This document shows, piece after piece, positions 19,606 through 28,567 of a stretch of 64,000 nt of DNA. The DNA comes from CAYVUV01 sp964455095 (GTDB taxonomy: Bacteria > Desulfobacterota > Binatia > HRBIN30 > CADEER01). The stretch is taken from assembly GCA_964455095.1 (NCBI GenBank), contig CAYVUV010000115.1:1-64000 (forward strand), read 5' to 3'. A program made the translations under genes and the position numbers. Each line of letters starts with the position of its first letter. Positions within the stretch are counted from its first letter, which is position 1. The notes beneath the pieces are model-generated. The model was not told the DNA's origin. It made no database searches and saw nothing but the letters and a program-made list of their open reading frames with translations.

Positions 19606-20164
19606 TCCGTTTCTCATCTTCACCGACCGGCTCAATCAGCTGCGGGTCCGCTACATGGTGACGGGGAGCGTCGCGAGCATGGCCTACGGGGAGCCACGCC
19701 TGACGCATGACGTGGACATCGTCATCGAGATCTCACGCGAGCACTGTGCGCGTTTCGGCGAGCTCTTCCCGGACGAGGAATTCTATTGTCCCCCTGTCGA
19801 GGTGCTGCTGATCGAATCCGCGCGCCCGCAGCGCGGCCATTTCAATCTCATTCACCACGACACAGGTCTCAAAGCCGACATCTATCCCAGCGGCCGGGAC
19901 CGTCTGAGTGCGTGGGGACTGGACCATGCGCGCAAGCTCGTCGTCGATGTCTCCGAGGTGTGGATCGCCCCGCCCGAGTATGTGATCGCGCGCAAGCTGG
20001 AGTACTACGCCGAAGGAGGCTCGGAGAAGCACCTGCGCGACATCGAGGGTATCCTGGCGGTATCGGGCACGGCCATCGATACCGTCGTGCTGGAGCAGAA
20101 CATCGACATCCTCGGCGTTCGCACCGCATGGGACAAGGTGCGGCCCCTCCCCCGCAAGGAATAG
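19592..20164 (+). CDS. Nucleotidyltransferase-fold protein
   Basis: This 190-residue protein has the signature VTGSVASMAYGEPR then LTHDVDIVIE, the minimal nucleotidyltransferase GS...R.T.D.D core, and a helical C-terminal region around YVIARKLEYYAEGGSEKHLR. It is coupled by a 14-base overlap to the small helical protein. Such pairs belong to the broad group of AbiEii-, MNT- or DUF-type nucleotidyltransferases found in toxin-antitoxin and mobile contexts. It is different in sequence from the 13669-14250 protein but has the same gene layout. Confidence 0.72.
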   Translation: MPATNPFLIFTDRLNQLRVRYMVTGSVASMAYGEPRLTHDVDIVIEISREHCARFGELFPDEEFYCPPVEVLLIESARPQRGHFNLIHHDTGLKADIYPSGRDRLSAWGLDHARKLVVDVSEVWIAPPEYVIARKLEYYAEGGSEKHLRDIEGILAVSGTAIDTVVLEQNIDILGVRTAWDKVRPLPRKE

Positions 20165-20175
20165 GAACTTTGGCA

Positions 20176-20236
20176 GGGCGAGCCTCCCGGCGAGCCGGTT
20201 GGTTTTGGGCAGCGCGGCTCGGCAGGAGCCTCGCCC
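20176..20236. terminator. Imperfect hairpin between convergent genes
   Basis: Arms 20176-20196 (GGGCGAGCC...) and 20216-20236 (...CCTCGCCC) pair at most positions around a 19-base loop. It lies between the stops of the nucleotidyltransferase (20164) and the tail-collar-like gene (20256). It probably acts as a shared terminator or is a dispersed palindrome. Confidence 0.5.
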
Positions 20237-20255
20237 GCCCGCAGGACTTCCTGAT

Positions 20256-21323
20256 CTACAGCTTGCAGATGTAGTTCACGGCGACGTTCTTCGGGCGCGT
20301 TTCGGTTGAGGTCGCGCCCGAGGTCGGTGAGATGTTCACCGGGCTCGCCGGGATACCCACAGAGTGTTGGTGCGCGCCCGCCTCAAACGTAAAACGGACG
20401 CTCGTTGTAAACCTGAAGGTTTCGTCGACCGCTTGGTCATCGGGGAGGCCGGGAGAATCGCTCAGATTGAAATTGGGGCTCTCTCGATGGGAGTGGTTAC
20501 CATCGACGCTGGTGAAAGCGGTCGAGGGAACCACCTGTCCACTGAGGGGCACGATGGCGGTGCCCTGCGTCGAGCCCACGCTGCGGCTGGCTCCGTCAGG
20601 ATCGACGCTCCCGCTCGTGTCGAGGCCACGCAGGAACTGCCCGCGCAGGTCCGGCACCTTGAACATGTTGCCGCTGCCGCCGAAGCTGAGGCCGATGGCG
20701 TCGAAGAGGCGGTTGAACTCGGGCAGCGTGCCGTCGTACTCCGCACCGTCGCACATCACCCATCCCGGTGGGGCCGTGCTGCCGCCGTAGGGCATGATCG
20801 CCCCCGGGGGTAGCAACACGGTGGGATCGATCTTCTCTGTCGTCACCGCACCGTCCTTGAGTTGTGGGGTGTCGACGCCGCCATCGACCGTGGTGTCGGC
20901 AATCCGCGCATGGAACGATGGCACCAGCTGGTGGCGCGGAACCATCTCCTGATTGGTGTCGGCGCCGACCTTGATGCCGAGGTAGCGCGGCCGCAGGGTC
21001 TCATCGAATGCGACTGCATCGCCGGGGTTCTGGTCGCCGTTCGGATCGTCCAGCGACACGAGGCTGCCGAGCAGGACGTTGATCTGGCCGCCGATGACGC
21101 TGACGTCGGTGTGCGACTCGGTGTACAGCGCCTCGCCGCCGGTCGCCTCGTCGTAGATCGTGAAGGTGACGCGAAACACACCCTGCAACGGTTGGCCGCC
21201 GCCGTCGGTGACCCGTCCCTGGAAGGGAATCAGGCGCGTAGCTGATACCGGTGCGCTGAGCAGCACCGGCAGCACCAGTGCTCCCAGCACAATGCGGCGA
21301 AACGATCTCGATGGTGTCATCAT
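20256..21323 (-). CDS. Exported protein with phage tail-collar-like domain
   Basis: This 355-residue protein has a signal peptide (SFRRIVLGALVLPVLLSAPV). A beta-rich domain follows, starting RLIPFQGRVTDGGGQPLQG, as in bacterial surface proteins that begin FQG.L.D..G.P..G. Next is a tail-collar domain (LPPGAIMPYGGSTAPPGWVM, then VPDLRGQFLRGLD), as in microcystin-dependent protein-like and phage fibre proteins. The collar fold often ends fibres or adhesins. It is the last gene of the five-gene operon. ATG 21323 has GAAGGAAG upstream; an in-frame ATG at 21350 would overlap the previous stop (ATGA) and is equally possible. No other phage genes are near, so a prophage is unlikely. Confidence 0.75.
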   Translation of the reverse strand: MMTPSRSFRRIVLGALVLPVLLSAPVSATRLIPFQGRVTDGGGQPLQGVFRVTFTIYDEATGGEALYTESHTDVSVIGGQINVLLGSLVSLDDPNGDQNPGDAVAFDETLRPRYLGIKVGADTNQEMVPRHQLVPSFHARIADTTVDGGVDTPQLKDGAVTTEKIDPTVLLPPGAIMPYGGSTAPPGWVMCDGAEYDGTLPEFNRLFDAIGLSFGGSGNMFKVPDLRGQFLRGLDTSGSVDPDGASRSVGSTQGTAIVPLSGQVVPSTAFTSVDGNHSHRESPNFNLSDSPGLPDDQAVDETFRFTTSVRFTFEAGAHQHSVGIPASPVNISPTSGATSTETRPKNVAVNYICKL

Positions 21324-21346
21324 GGTCACTTCCTTCGCGGCGAGCG

Positions 21347-24139
21347 TCATTGCGGGAATTGCGGGAAATCGAACTCCTGCGGCCGGCCATAGGCGTAGGT
21401 CAGGAGGATCTCGATATCGTCGAGGTTCTCCAGATTGAGCGTATTGTTGATGCCGCTATCCCCTTGGATGCGGAGCTGCCAACGCGACACGGCCGGGCTG
21501 CGATTGGCGAGCTGGCAGTTCGACTGGACACCGGGGAGATGCCCATCCACCGGATTTCCCTGACCGTCGATGCTGGCCTGAATCGACAACGCGGCAAACT
21601 GCGACTGGCCCAGGTCGCGGGCGCCCTCGAGCTTGATGGTCAGGAAATCATCGTCGCCGCCGCTGTCGAAACGAGAGAAAAACGTCCGCACGACGGCCTG
21701 ATCCTGCATGATGAGGTCGACCAGGGGTGGATTGATCGACGAGGTCGTGCGCAGGCTGCGTCCGGGAACGGTCTTCAGATTCACACTGAGCCCGCCCTGG
21801 CAGAAACTGGTCACGCTGGGATTGAAGATCTTCAGATTCGGGCGCGCCGGCAGCAGCTTCTGATCGCCGACCTGGATCGGAAACTCGACGAGCAGGTCGT
21901 CGGCATCCGGGTTGCGGCCGGGACGCCGGCTCTTGGAAATGCGGTCGCGGAAGGCGAGGCGATTGAACGCCTCGTCCGGGCTATCGTAGCCGAAGATGTC
22001 CTTCTTCAACGAAATGCGCACGGTCTGGCCGGGCTGACGCGGCCCACGCAGCTGCCGCATCTTGATGTCCCACTGCTGCAACGCCTGCACATAGGTCTGC
22101 AGCGTCGGTGAGGGCGACCCCGGGCTGCCCGCCGAGGCAACCGCGAAGACCGATTCGGCACGCACGATGGGGTCGAACTTGCTCCCTCCGCCGATCGGTT
22201 CGGGCAGTGTCCCGTCCAGCCGCGCCACCGGATTCGCCAAGCGCTCCGACCACTCGTACTCGAGCGCCTTGGTCGCTTCGTAGCCGGCGACCATGGCGGC
22301 TTCGAATGCGCCATCGGCGTCTTGCTGCGCCCGCACGAGCTGCAGGCGATACGCGGGGTTGGTGAAGTACGCTTGCGCCAGCTCCTCGCGCGTGCCGGCG
22401 GCGTTGCGGATGAAGCGCACCAGATCGCCGATCGAGGCGGTGTAGTTGCGGTGCGCTTCGCTGACGGCCAGCTTGGCACGTTGCACCGCGATTGCTTGCG
22501 TCAGTTGTTCGAGCAGCAGGTTCTTGATCGTCGCGGCGGACGCGGTTTGCTCGAGCGAGATGTCTTGCCCGGCCTGGAGCGCCGTCCGGCCGGCGTTGAA
22601 GACTCCGTCGACGGCCGCACCTGGCGCGAACGAAAACGTCGGCACCCCGAGATCCATCGGATCCCACGAGACGTCGGGTATGGCCCCCCGGGCAGCGCCC
22701 TGGGCGATATCGAGCGCGGAGAGTCCCAGGGAACCGTCCTTGATCGTACGGGTCACCGTACCGCTGCGTTCCTCTTCGACGCGTATCTGCTCGGTGAAGT
22801 TCTGCATCGCCCGTTCTGCCTCGCGCAGCTCGATCAGCGCGCCGGTGTAGGCCTGGTAGTTGGTGCAGATCGTCGCGTCGCAGCCGCCCTCGTCCGCCGT
22901 CGCGCTGCAATCGAGCGGATCGAGCGCGGCCTGCGGGCCGCAGAGGAACACCGGATTTCTGGTCAGCGCCAGGATCGTCTCGCGATCCTCCGGTTTCGTC
23001 ATGTCGCAGTTGGTCTCTTCCGGCGGGTTACAACTGGCATCACCAGGACGAATGACGGTGCTGATCAGGATGTCGAGCTGATCGATGAACTGGATGGTCT
23101 GATTGCGCAGCTCCTGCGTCAGCGCCGTCTGGTCCTCGTCGTACTGCCGGTTCGTGCTCAGCGCTGAACCCTCGGCGGTCTTTGCCGACAGGACGAGCTC
23201 TCTGACGCCCGCGAGCAGGTTGTCCGCCGACTGGTTCGGCACGAAGTCGCCGCGCAAGGTCAACGGATTGAACCCGGCCAGGATGTCGTCGAACACCTGC
23301 TGCGCATCGTTGACCTGGCGCTTCACTTCGGTGCCATTGTTGGTCTGGAAGTCTCGCCGTGGCTGCGCCGCGGCCAACAAGGCCGAGCTCAGGTAGACGG
23401 TTTGCGCCGTGCGCTGGAATGTCGCCGCGGCGTTGGCGCGCTCAGCCTTGGTGTCGTTGCCGAGGAAAAAGGTGCGCTTGGCGAGCGCATTCCCGGCCAG
23501 ACCATAACGAATAACGAGATCGGTGAAACGGAAGTAGTCGGACTCGACCACCTCGCCCTGGGTGCCAGCCGTGCGCGGCGTGTTCTCGACGAAGAACGGG
23601 AAGTTGGCATTCACCGTCCCACGGCTACGCAGGCGCTCCGGCCCTTGGCGAATTCGCTCGGCTGCCAGCTCGACGGCGGTGCGGAAGATCTCGTTGGCCT
23701 GCGTCAGCAGCGTGCGCTGATCCGGGTCTTCCGGGTCGCCAGTCCCGGGAAAGCGCGTGCGCAGTCCCTGCAGCAGCCGGTTGTTCCCAAGCAGGGTTTC
23801 ACCGGCCATGATCTCGCTCAGCGCTTCGCGAAACCCGCAAGTCGCTTCGCGCACGACGCTGGGGCGTGGATCCTCGAAGCCGGCGGCGAAGTCGTCCAGC
23901 ACCGCGAGGAACTCCGCCTGCTGCGCCGGGTAACCGTCCAGGAGGTCCTGGTACGACTTGTTGCCGCGCTTGCGCGTGATGCCGCCATTGTCGGGCTCTG
24001 CAAAACCATTGCGGTAGCCGCGCGCGGTATCGAGGCGCGACCACTCGTCGGCGAAGGTCGCCGTTCGCGTACATTCCTGGGCGCGCGCGGTGCCGCCAAT
24101 GGCGAGCAGTGCGATGGCATAAAGAAGCACCCGGCTCAT
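21347..24139 (-). CDS. Large exported protein of unknown family
   Basis: This 930-residue protein has a signal peptide (MSRVLLYAIALLAIGGTARA). I do not recognise the family. Residues 30-600 look mainly alpha-helical, with long heptad-like stretches (LIELREAERAMQNFTEQIRV) and a Cys-rich patch near residues 370-425. The last 300 residues are beta-rich and end LNLENLDDIEILLTYAYG, which faintly recalls the C-terminal end of Tc-toxin A subunits (...LSDVILHIRYTA). That resemblance is a weak impression only. It shares ATGA with the preceding gene (24136-24139), so both are coupled. A role as a surface fibre, adhesin or secreted complex subunit is inferred from the neighbours. Confidence 0.7.
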   Translation of the reverse strand: MSRVLLYAIALLAIGGTARAQECTRTATFADEWSRLDTARGYRNGFAEPDNGGITRKRGNKSYQDLLDGYPAQQAEFLAVLDDFAAGFEDPRPSVVREATCGFREALSEIMAGETLLGNNRLLQGLRTRFPGTGDPEDPDQRTLLTQANEIFRTAVELAAERIRQGPERLRSRGTVNANFPFFVENTPRTAGTQGEVVESDYFRFTDLVIRYGLAGNALAKRTFFLGNDTKAERANAAATFQRTAQTVYLSSALLAAAQPRRDFQTNNGTEVKRQVNDAQQVFDDILAGFNPLTLRGDFVPNQSADNLLAGVRELVLSAKTAEGSALSTNRQYDEDQTALTQELRNQTIQFIDQLDILISTVIRPGDASCNPPEETNCDMTKPEDRETILALTRNPVFLCGPQAALDPLDCSATADEGGCDATICTNYQAYTGALIELREAERAMQNFTEQIRVEEERSGTVTRTIKDGSLGLSALDIAQGAARGAIPDVSWDPMDLGVPTFSFAPGAAVDGVFNAGRTALQAGQDISLEQTASAATIKNLLLEQLTQAIAVQRAKLAVSEAHRNYTASIGDLVRFIRNAAGTREELAQAYFTNPAYRLQLVRAQQDADGAFEAAMVAGYEATKALEYEWSERLANPVARLDGTLPEPIGGGSKFDPIVRAESVFAVASAGSPGSPSPTLQTYVQALQQWDIKMRQLRGPRQPGQTVRISLKKDIFGYDSPDEAFNRLAFRDRISKSRRPGRNPDADDLLVEFPIQVGDQKLLPARPNLKIFNPSVTSFCQGGLSVNLKTVPGRSLRTTSSINPPLVDLIMQDQAVVRTFFSRFDSGGDDDFLTIKLEGARDLGQSQFAALSIQASIDGQGNPVDGHLPGVQSNCQLANRSPAVSRWQLRIQGDSGINNTLNLENLDDIEILLTYAYGRPQEFDFPQFPQ

Positions 24140-26817
24140 GGGTTGGCTCCCACCGACAGGCGCAGATTGCCCTGCACGCTGGTGCCAATCACCGGCAGGC
24201 CGATGGTCATGGTCACGCGTCCGGAGTTGGGCCCGTCCGGTCCATCCGCGCGGCCGTTGATTCCCACCGTGTTCGACATGGTCAGCGGATCCACGTCATC
24301 GAGGAACGCGTTGGTATCGGGACCTTCAGGAAAGGTGCCGACCGGGGGACGATCCACGTCGTACGTGGTGGCGTCCAACACATACTGTTGTTCGCGCACG
24401 GGCCGCATCGGGTCCGGCGGCGAAGCGAATGGATCCCCCACGGCACCGGCGCCACCGGCCGTCGTCAGCGAAACGAACGCGGCAGTGGCGCTGCTCGGCA
24501 GCGTGATCGGCGAGGGCATGAACGGCGCCGCGCTCGGCGGCGTGATCGACACATCGCCACGATCGCTGCCCGAGAGCGGGACGTCGCGACTGACGGTCTG
24601 AAATCCGGACTGCAGAACCGTGATGCGGTAGACGCAATCGACCAGATTCTTGAACGAGAAGGTACCGCCTGCGCCGGTCGTCGCCAGGCTGGTCACACCG
24701 CAGCCGGTCAGCACCAGGTTCGTCCCCGGCGGCACGCCGGCGATGGTGCCGCCGAGATCGTGCACCTCGGTGCCGCGGATGCTCAGGTTCCAGTTGCGCA
24801 AGGTACCGGTCTGCCCGGCTTGCTGGTCCTCCACCCGCAAGGTGTAGGTGCCTGCCGCGAAGGTGCCGTTGAAGATTTCGAGGCTATCGACCGGCGTGGC
24901 GAAGCTATCGTACATCACGCGTCCGACTACGGCGGCGCTGCGGTTGCGCAACACCGCCTCGGTCCCGTCCGGTCCGATCAAGGTCACGACCAGATCCTCG
25001 GGCCGCTGGTGCTGCAGCTCGACAGTGACATCGAGCTCGGTGATCAGCACCTTGCGATTGATCTGGATGGTGCGCTGCAATGTTCCGTTGTCCGGGATGT
25101 TCGCGCTGGTCGTATTGCTGGCATCGACGATGTCGCGTGCGCTGGGCATCGAGCCGGTGCGCTCGGCGGTAAACGTGCCGACCAGAGAGATCGGCTCGGA
25201 CGTCACATTGCGAATGGTCTCGAAGTACTCGCCCTTGAGATCGAGCGGTCCGAGGGTGGTATCGGCCTGGACGAGCGGATCGCGCCGCTGGCCGCGCAGG
25301 GTGAGATCGCGACGAATCGCCACGCCGTAGGGATTGCCCGGATCGTCGGCATCCATTTCGTAGCTGCCGGAGACCTGGAAGCGAGCGGAGCCGGTCTCGA
25401 TGAAGCTGCCGCTCAAACGCAGGCGCTCAGAAAAAAGCAGCGTCGCGCGTTCGTTGACCACAACCTTCAGGCCGTCCGTGTCGCTATACAAACTGATCTC
25501 CAGCTTGGGGTCGGGGAGATCGGCCGGCTTGTCGTTGACGGTATTGATCTGGGCGGTGAGCTGATAATCGCCGTCCAGCGCGGCCACCGACATATGCACG
25601 GCGATGGTGCGCATCGCTTCGGCCGGCGGCGGCAGATCGGCCGCGTTGGTGGTCAGCTTGACCGCCCCTTCGAGCGCCCCGGGGGGTAACCCGACGCGAT
25701 CGACGGTAATATCGACGACGTCGGTCTCGGACGCGACGCTGCCGCTCAACGCGGTGACCAGGGTCTGCTTCTTGGTGTCGGGATCGAGCACGCGCAGGCG
25801 CAGCCATGGCGTGCTGTCGGGATCGACGATCTCGAGGCGCCAGAACAAGACGCCGGAGCGGTTGTTGAAGATGCTGATCGGCTGAATGGTTTGCCGTTCG
25901 CCGAAATCGATGGCGCGCTGGCTGCCGGTGCGATCGTAGAACCCGTCACCGGCGATGTCGACGTCGCCCGCCGAACGCGTAAACGGCTTCGGAGCGAGCT
26001 CGCCAGTTGTACCTTGCGCACCCGAACCCGCAGCGACCAACGGCGGCACATCGAGGTCGGGCGGCAACCCGGTGCCCAGCACCGGCGCCAGCGAGACCGC
26101 CTGATTGGAAAATAACCAGTAGCCGCGCCCCGCCTCGAGATTGACGAAATCCTCGCGCAGTACGAGCCCCTGCGCGTCGATGACGACGCCCAAGAACTTC
26201 CCCTGCACGGCGTCGAACGTCCAGATCTGGCGGATCGCGGCGTTGGTGATGATCCGTTCGTAGGGGGCCGGCTCCTCGAGCGAGAAACCCACCAGGTTCC
26301 ACCCCGGCGCGAGATCGCCCGGACCGGTGGCCGTGCCCATCTCGCCGGCGATGTTGAGCTGAGCCGCGCGGCTCACCTTGAGCCAGTAGCCCTTGCCTTC
26401 CTGGATCGTGTTGAACGTCGGGCCGCCGGCGACCGCGGCGGGAAATCGGCTCCAGGTGCCGCTGGCGGCGTCATAGCTCCACAGCGCTTCGAAGTTATCG
26501 GCCGCGATGAGCGGACCGAGGACGCCCAGCGCCGATGGATCCTCCGGGGTGAGCGCGATGGAGATCAGGTTCCAGCCCGCGCTCAGCGTGATGCGCTGCG
26601 TCGCGGCGTGCGCCGGCACGGCGACGAGGAGGACAAGGAGCACAGCGGAGACGAACCCGGCAAAGGGGTTCCTCTCCCTCAGGGAGAGGGCAGGTGAGGG
26701 GATGAAATGATGGCTTCGACTACTGATTTGTCGAAGAGTTCGTTCAATCCCCTCACCTAGCCTCTCCCGGAGGGAGAGGAATCGGAGTCGAGACGATCGG
26801 CGTCCGGAAGGACCCAT
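24136..26817 (-). CDS. Exported multidomain protein with GWNL repeats, P-domain and CarboxypepD-like domain
   Basis: This 893-residue exported protein has two repeats beginning SAGWNLISIAL and APGWNLVGFSL, each with a KGYWL/RGYWL box (about 75-260). A proprotein-convertase P-type beta domain follows around 610-700 (LDVTVELQHQRPEDLVVTLI, later YTLRVEDQQAGQTGTLRNWN). A carboxypeptidase-regulatory-like beta-sandwich comes next (GGTIAGVPPGTNLVLTGCG, about 700-775). The start is ATG 26817 within GTGATG, touching the stop of the isomerase gene. The hydrophobic signal segment begins only near residue 52. Residues about 13-49 are encoded by an inserted palindromic repeat (26671-26779). Neighbours on both sides are coupled by overlaps. 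Confidence 0.78.
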   Translation of the reverse strand: MGPSGRRSSRLRFLSLRERLGEGIERTLRQISSRSHHFIPSPALSLRERNPFAGFVSAVLLVLLVAVPAHAATQRITLSAGWNLISIALTPEDPSALGVLGPLIAADNFEALWSYDAASGTWSRFPAAVAGGPTFNTIQEGKGYWLKVSRAAQLNIAGEMGTATGPGDLAPGWNLVGFSLEEPAPYERIITNAAIRQIWTFDAVQGKFLGVVIDAQGLVLREDFVNLEAGRGYWLFSNQAVSLAPVLGTGLPPDLDVPPLVAAGSGAQGTTGELAPKPFTRSAGDVDIAGDGFYDRTGSQRAIDFGERQTIQPISIFNNRSGVLFWRLEIVDPDSTPWLRLRVLDPDTKKQTLVTALSGSVASETDVVDITVDRVGLPPGALEGAVKLTTNAADLPPPAEAMRTIAVHMSVAALDGDYQLTAQINTVNDKPADLPDPKLEISLYSDTDGLKVVVNERATLLFSERLRLSGSFIETGSARFQVSGSYEMDADDPGNPYGVAIRRDLTLRGQRRDPLVQADTTLGPLDLKGEYFETIRNVTSEPISLVGTFTAERTGSMPSARDIVDASNTTSANIPDNGTLQRTIQINRKVLITELDVTVELQHQRPEDLVVTLIGPDGTEAVLRNRSAAVVGRVMYDSFATPVDSLEIFNGTFAAGTYTLRVEDQQAGQTGTLRNWNLSIRGTEVHDLGGTIAGVPPGTNLVLTGCGVTSLATTGAGGTFSFKNLVDCVYRITVLQSGFQTVSRDVPLSGSDRGDVSITPPSAAPFMPSPITLPSSATAAFVSLTTAGGAGAVGDPFASPPDPMRPVREQQYVLDATTYDVDRPPVGTFPEGPDTNAFLDDVDPLTMSNTVGINGRADGPDGPNSGRVTMTIGLPVIGTSVQGNLRLSVGANP
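26671..26779. repeat. Palindromic dispersed element lying inside the start of a gene
   Basis: Left arm 26671-26706 (CCTCTCCCTCAGGGAGAGGG...) and right arm 26743-26779 are near-perfect reverse complements around a 36-base centre. Each arm is itself a small palindrome, CCTCTCCC-N2-GGGAGAGG. The same family with AGGTGAGGGG next to the small palindrome occurs at 41989-42372. It keeps the reading frame of the 893-residue protein open. Confidence 0.8.
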
Positions 26818-27794
26818 CACGGAACCTTCTCCCCGACTGGAAACGACGGCGGGCGGGCGGCCGCGGCGAGGTCTTCCGGACCGACCTTGAGGAGCACCTC
26901 GCGGTCGATGGCGATGTCGAGGTGCTGGCGCAACGCGGCGTAGCGCTCCTCCTGGAGCTGCTGCCGGCGCTCGACCGACAGGCGCTCGCGGATGGTGGTT
27001 TCGACCTGTGCGAACGGAGCGACCGTGCCACCCTCCGTGGCAGTCAATCGCACAATGCAGACGCCGCGCTCGGTTTCGACCGAAGCGACGCCGCCGACCT
27101 GATCGATCGTGAACAGCGCGTCGACGACGGGCGGATCGAAGCGAAAGACGGTCGTCCCCTCGACGATGAAGCCCGTATCGCCGCCGGTGCGGCGCGTCGC
27201 GAGGTCATCCGAATGGGCGGCGACCAGGGCCGCAAAGGCGCGTGGGGTGGCACCCTTCGCCTCGGCGGCGATGCGCTGTGCCTTGGCGCGCACCTCGGCG
27301 CGCTCGGCGTCGGCGGCGTTCAACTTCCAACGCAGGGCGATGACCGCACCGCGCACCCGTTTGGGCGGCGTGAACTCCGCCCGATGCTGATTGTAGAACG
27401 CCTGCGCCTCTGCGGTGGTCACGGCCGGCACCTGCAGCGCCTCGACCTGGTCGCTCCAGTATTTCTCGGCCAGCAGGCGGTTCACGCTGCGGCGAATCTC
27501 GGGACGATCGAGATACCCTTCCTCGCGCGCCTTCTGCGCCAGCACCTCGACCCGCACCAGCTCCTCGACAACGGCCTCCTTCGCCTCGGGCTTGGCGAAG
27601 CGGGGCAGGAAGTCGGCGCCGTGCCGGACCATCTCCCAGCGCACGGCGTCGGCGTCGATCGCCACGCCGTTCACCGTCGCCACCGTCGGGTTGGCCGCCT
27701 CGGCGCCCGGGCCGGAAACGGTTTCCGCGAACGCCGGCACGAGCGCCGACACCACGAGCAGCGCGCCCAGCATCTGTCCGCACCGCGCGGTCAT
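26817..27794 (-). CDS. Periplasmic peptidyl-prolyl isomerase (SurA/PpiC-like)
   Basis: This 325-residue exported protein has a signal peptide (MLGALLVVSALVPAFA) and a SurA-N-like helical domain (VNGVAIDADAVRWEM, then VVEELVRVEVLAQKAREEG). A central parvulin domain (about 125-250) follows, including KRVRGAVIALRW, SDDLATRRTGGDTGFI and VVDALFTIDQVGG, and a helical C-terminus. Such proteins fold secreted and outer-membrane proteins. ATG 27794 overlaps the upstream stop as ATGA, which decided the start over GTG 27800. Placed among four exported proteins, it is probably a dedicated chaperone for them. Confidence 0.85.
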   Translation of the reverse strand: MTARCGQMLGALLVVSALVPAFAETVSGPGAEAANPTVATVNGVAIDADAVRWEMVRHGADFLPRFAKPEAKEAVVEELVRVEVLAQKAREEGYLDRPEIRRSVNRLLAEKYWSDQVEALQVPAVTTAEAQAFYNQHRAEFTPPKRVRGAVIALRWKLNAADAERAEVRAKAQRIAAEAKGATPRAFAALVAAHSDDLATRRTGGDTGFIVEGTTVFRFDPPVVDALFTIDQVGGVASVETERGVCIVRLTATEGGTVAPFAQVETTIRERLSVERRQQLQEERYAALRQHLDIAIDREVLLKVGPEDLAAAARPPSFPVGEKVP

Positions 27795-28567
27795 GGGCAC
27801 CCGCTCAGCGCGTTGTCGACTGCCGTGATGAGCTCGTCGACTGAGATGTCGCCGCTCTCGTCGCGATCGGTGGCGCGGCAGGCATCGGTGCCGGCGTTGT
27901 CGAGCGCGATGCCGACGCTCATCACCAGCTCGTCGATGGTGACGCGTTCGTCGCCGTTGCAGTTGCCGACGCAGGACGAAAAGTCCGGCGTGGCAGTCGG
28001 CGTGGGAGTCGCCGTCGGCGTCGTCGACGGGCTCGGTGTTCCGGTGCGTATGGTCGGGGTCGGTGTGCGTGTCGACGTCGGACCACGCGTCGGCGGAGTG
28101 GGAACGACGCGCTGGGGATTGAGCACCGCGTTGGGCGACGGCGTCTTCGCTGGGTTGGGAATGTCGAGGCGGAAGATGGCGCCGCGCTCTTCGAGGCTGA
28201 CGCGTCCCTGGGCCACGCCGTCGACGAGAACCGTGGCCGTATCCCCGACGTAGGCGGTGCCCTCAGGCGGCAGCGCCGGTGTCGGCGTCACGACGGGTTG
28301 CACGAGCTGGACGGTGAGCACGTAGGGATTCGCCGCGCCGGCGGTGGCCGAATCGAGTGGATCCGAGGCGCGCTCGATGGAGATCACGCTCCCGGCGGGG
28401 ATGCTGCCGAAGTAGGTGATGTCAGGCTCAGGGATGGGCGCGATACCCTGCGCGTGCACCGCTAGCGGAAACAAACAACTGGCTGCGAGGAGGGCGAGCG
28501 CGAACGATTGCCAATCACTCTGCCTGTCTACGCGCCGCCTGTTCAGATCCCCCCCGAGGGGGCGCAC
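27791..28567 (-). CDS. Exported protein with Thr/Pro linker and EF-hand module
   Basis: This 258-residue protein is the first gene of the operon. A signal peptide (FALALLAASCLFPLAVHAQG) is followed by a small beta domain that may be cohesin-like (ISIERASDPLDSATAGAANP ... YVLTVQLV). A Thr/Pro-rich linker (about 155-195) and the 59-residue Cys/EF-hand module at the end complete it. The cohesin-like reading rests only on length and beta pattern. Start is GTG 28567. The next gene starts inside its stop codon. Function unknown; the modular layout suggests a surface assembly component. Confidence 0.7.
   Translation of the reverse strand: MRPLGGDLNRRRVDRQSDWQSFALALLAASCLFPLAVHAQGIAPIPEPDITYFGSIPAGSVISIERASDPLDSATAGAANPYVLTVQLVQPVVTPTPALPPEGTAYVGDTATVLVDGVAQGRVSLEERGAIFRLDIPNPAKTPSPNAVLNPQRVVPTPPTRGPTSTRTPTPTIRTGTPSPSTTPTATPTPTATPDFSSCVGNCNGDERVTIDELVMSVGIALDNAGTDACRATDRDESGDISVDELITAVDNALSGCP
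27797..27973 (-). other. 59-residue Cys/EF-hand module, copy 2 (C-terminal)
   Basis: The module has Cys at 1, 5, 32 and 59. The first loop begins with Asn instead of Asp (NCNGDERVTIDE); the second is DRDESGDISVDE. Only one Pro follows the last Cys. Confidence 0.8.

Noticed and set aside
20256..21323. Prophage remnant suggested by the tail-collar domain
   Set aside because: The protein has a signal peptide, is the last gene of a secretion operon, and no other phage gene is in the window.
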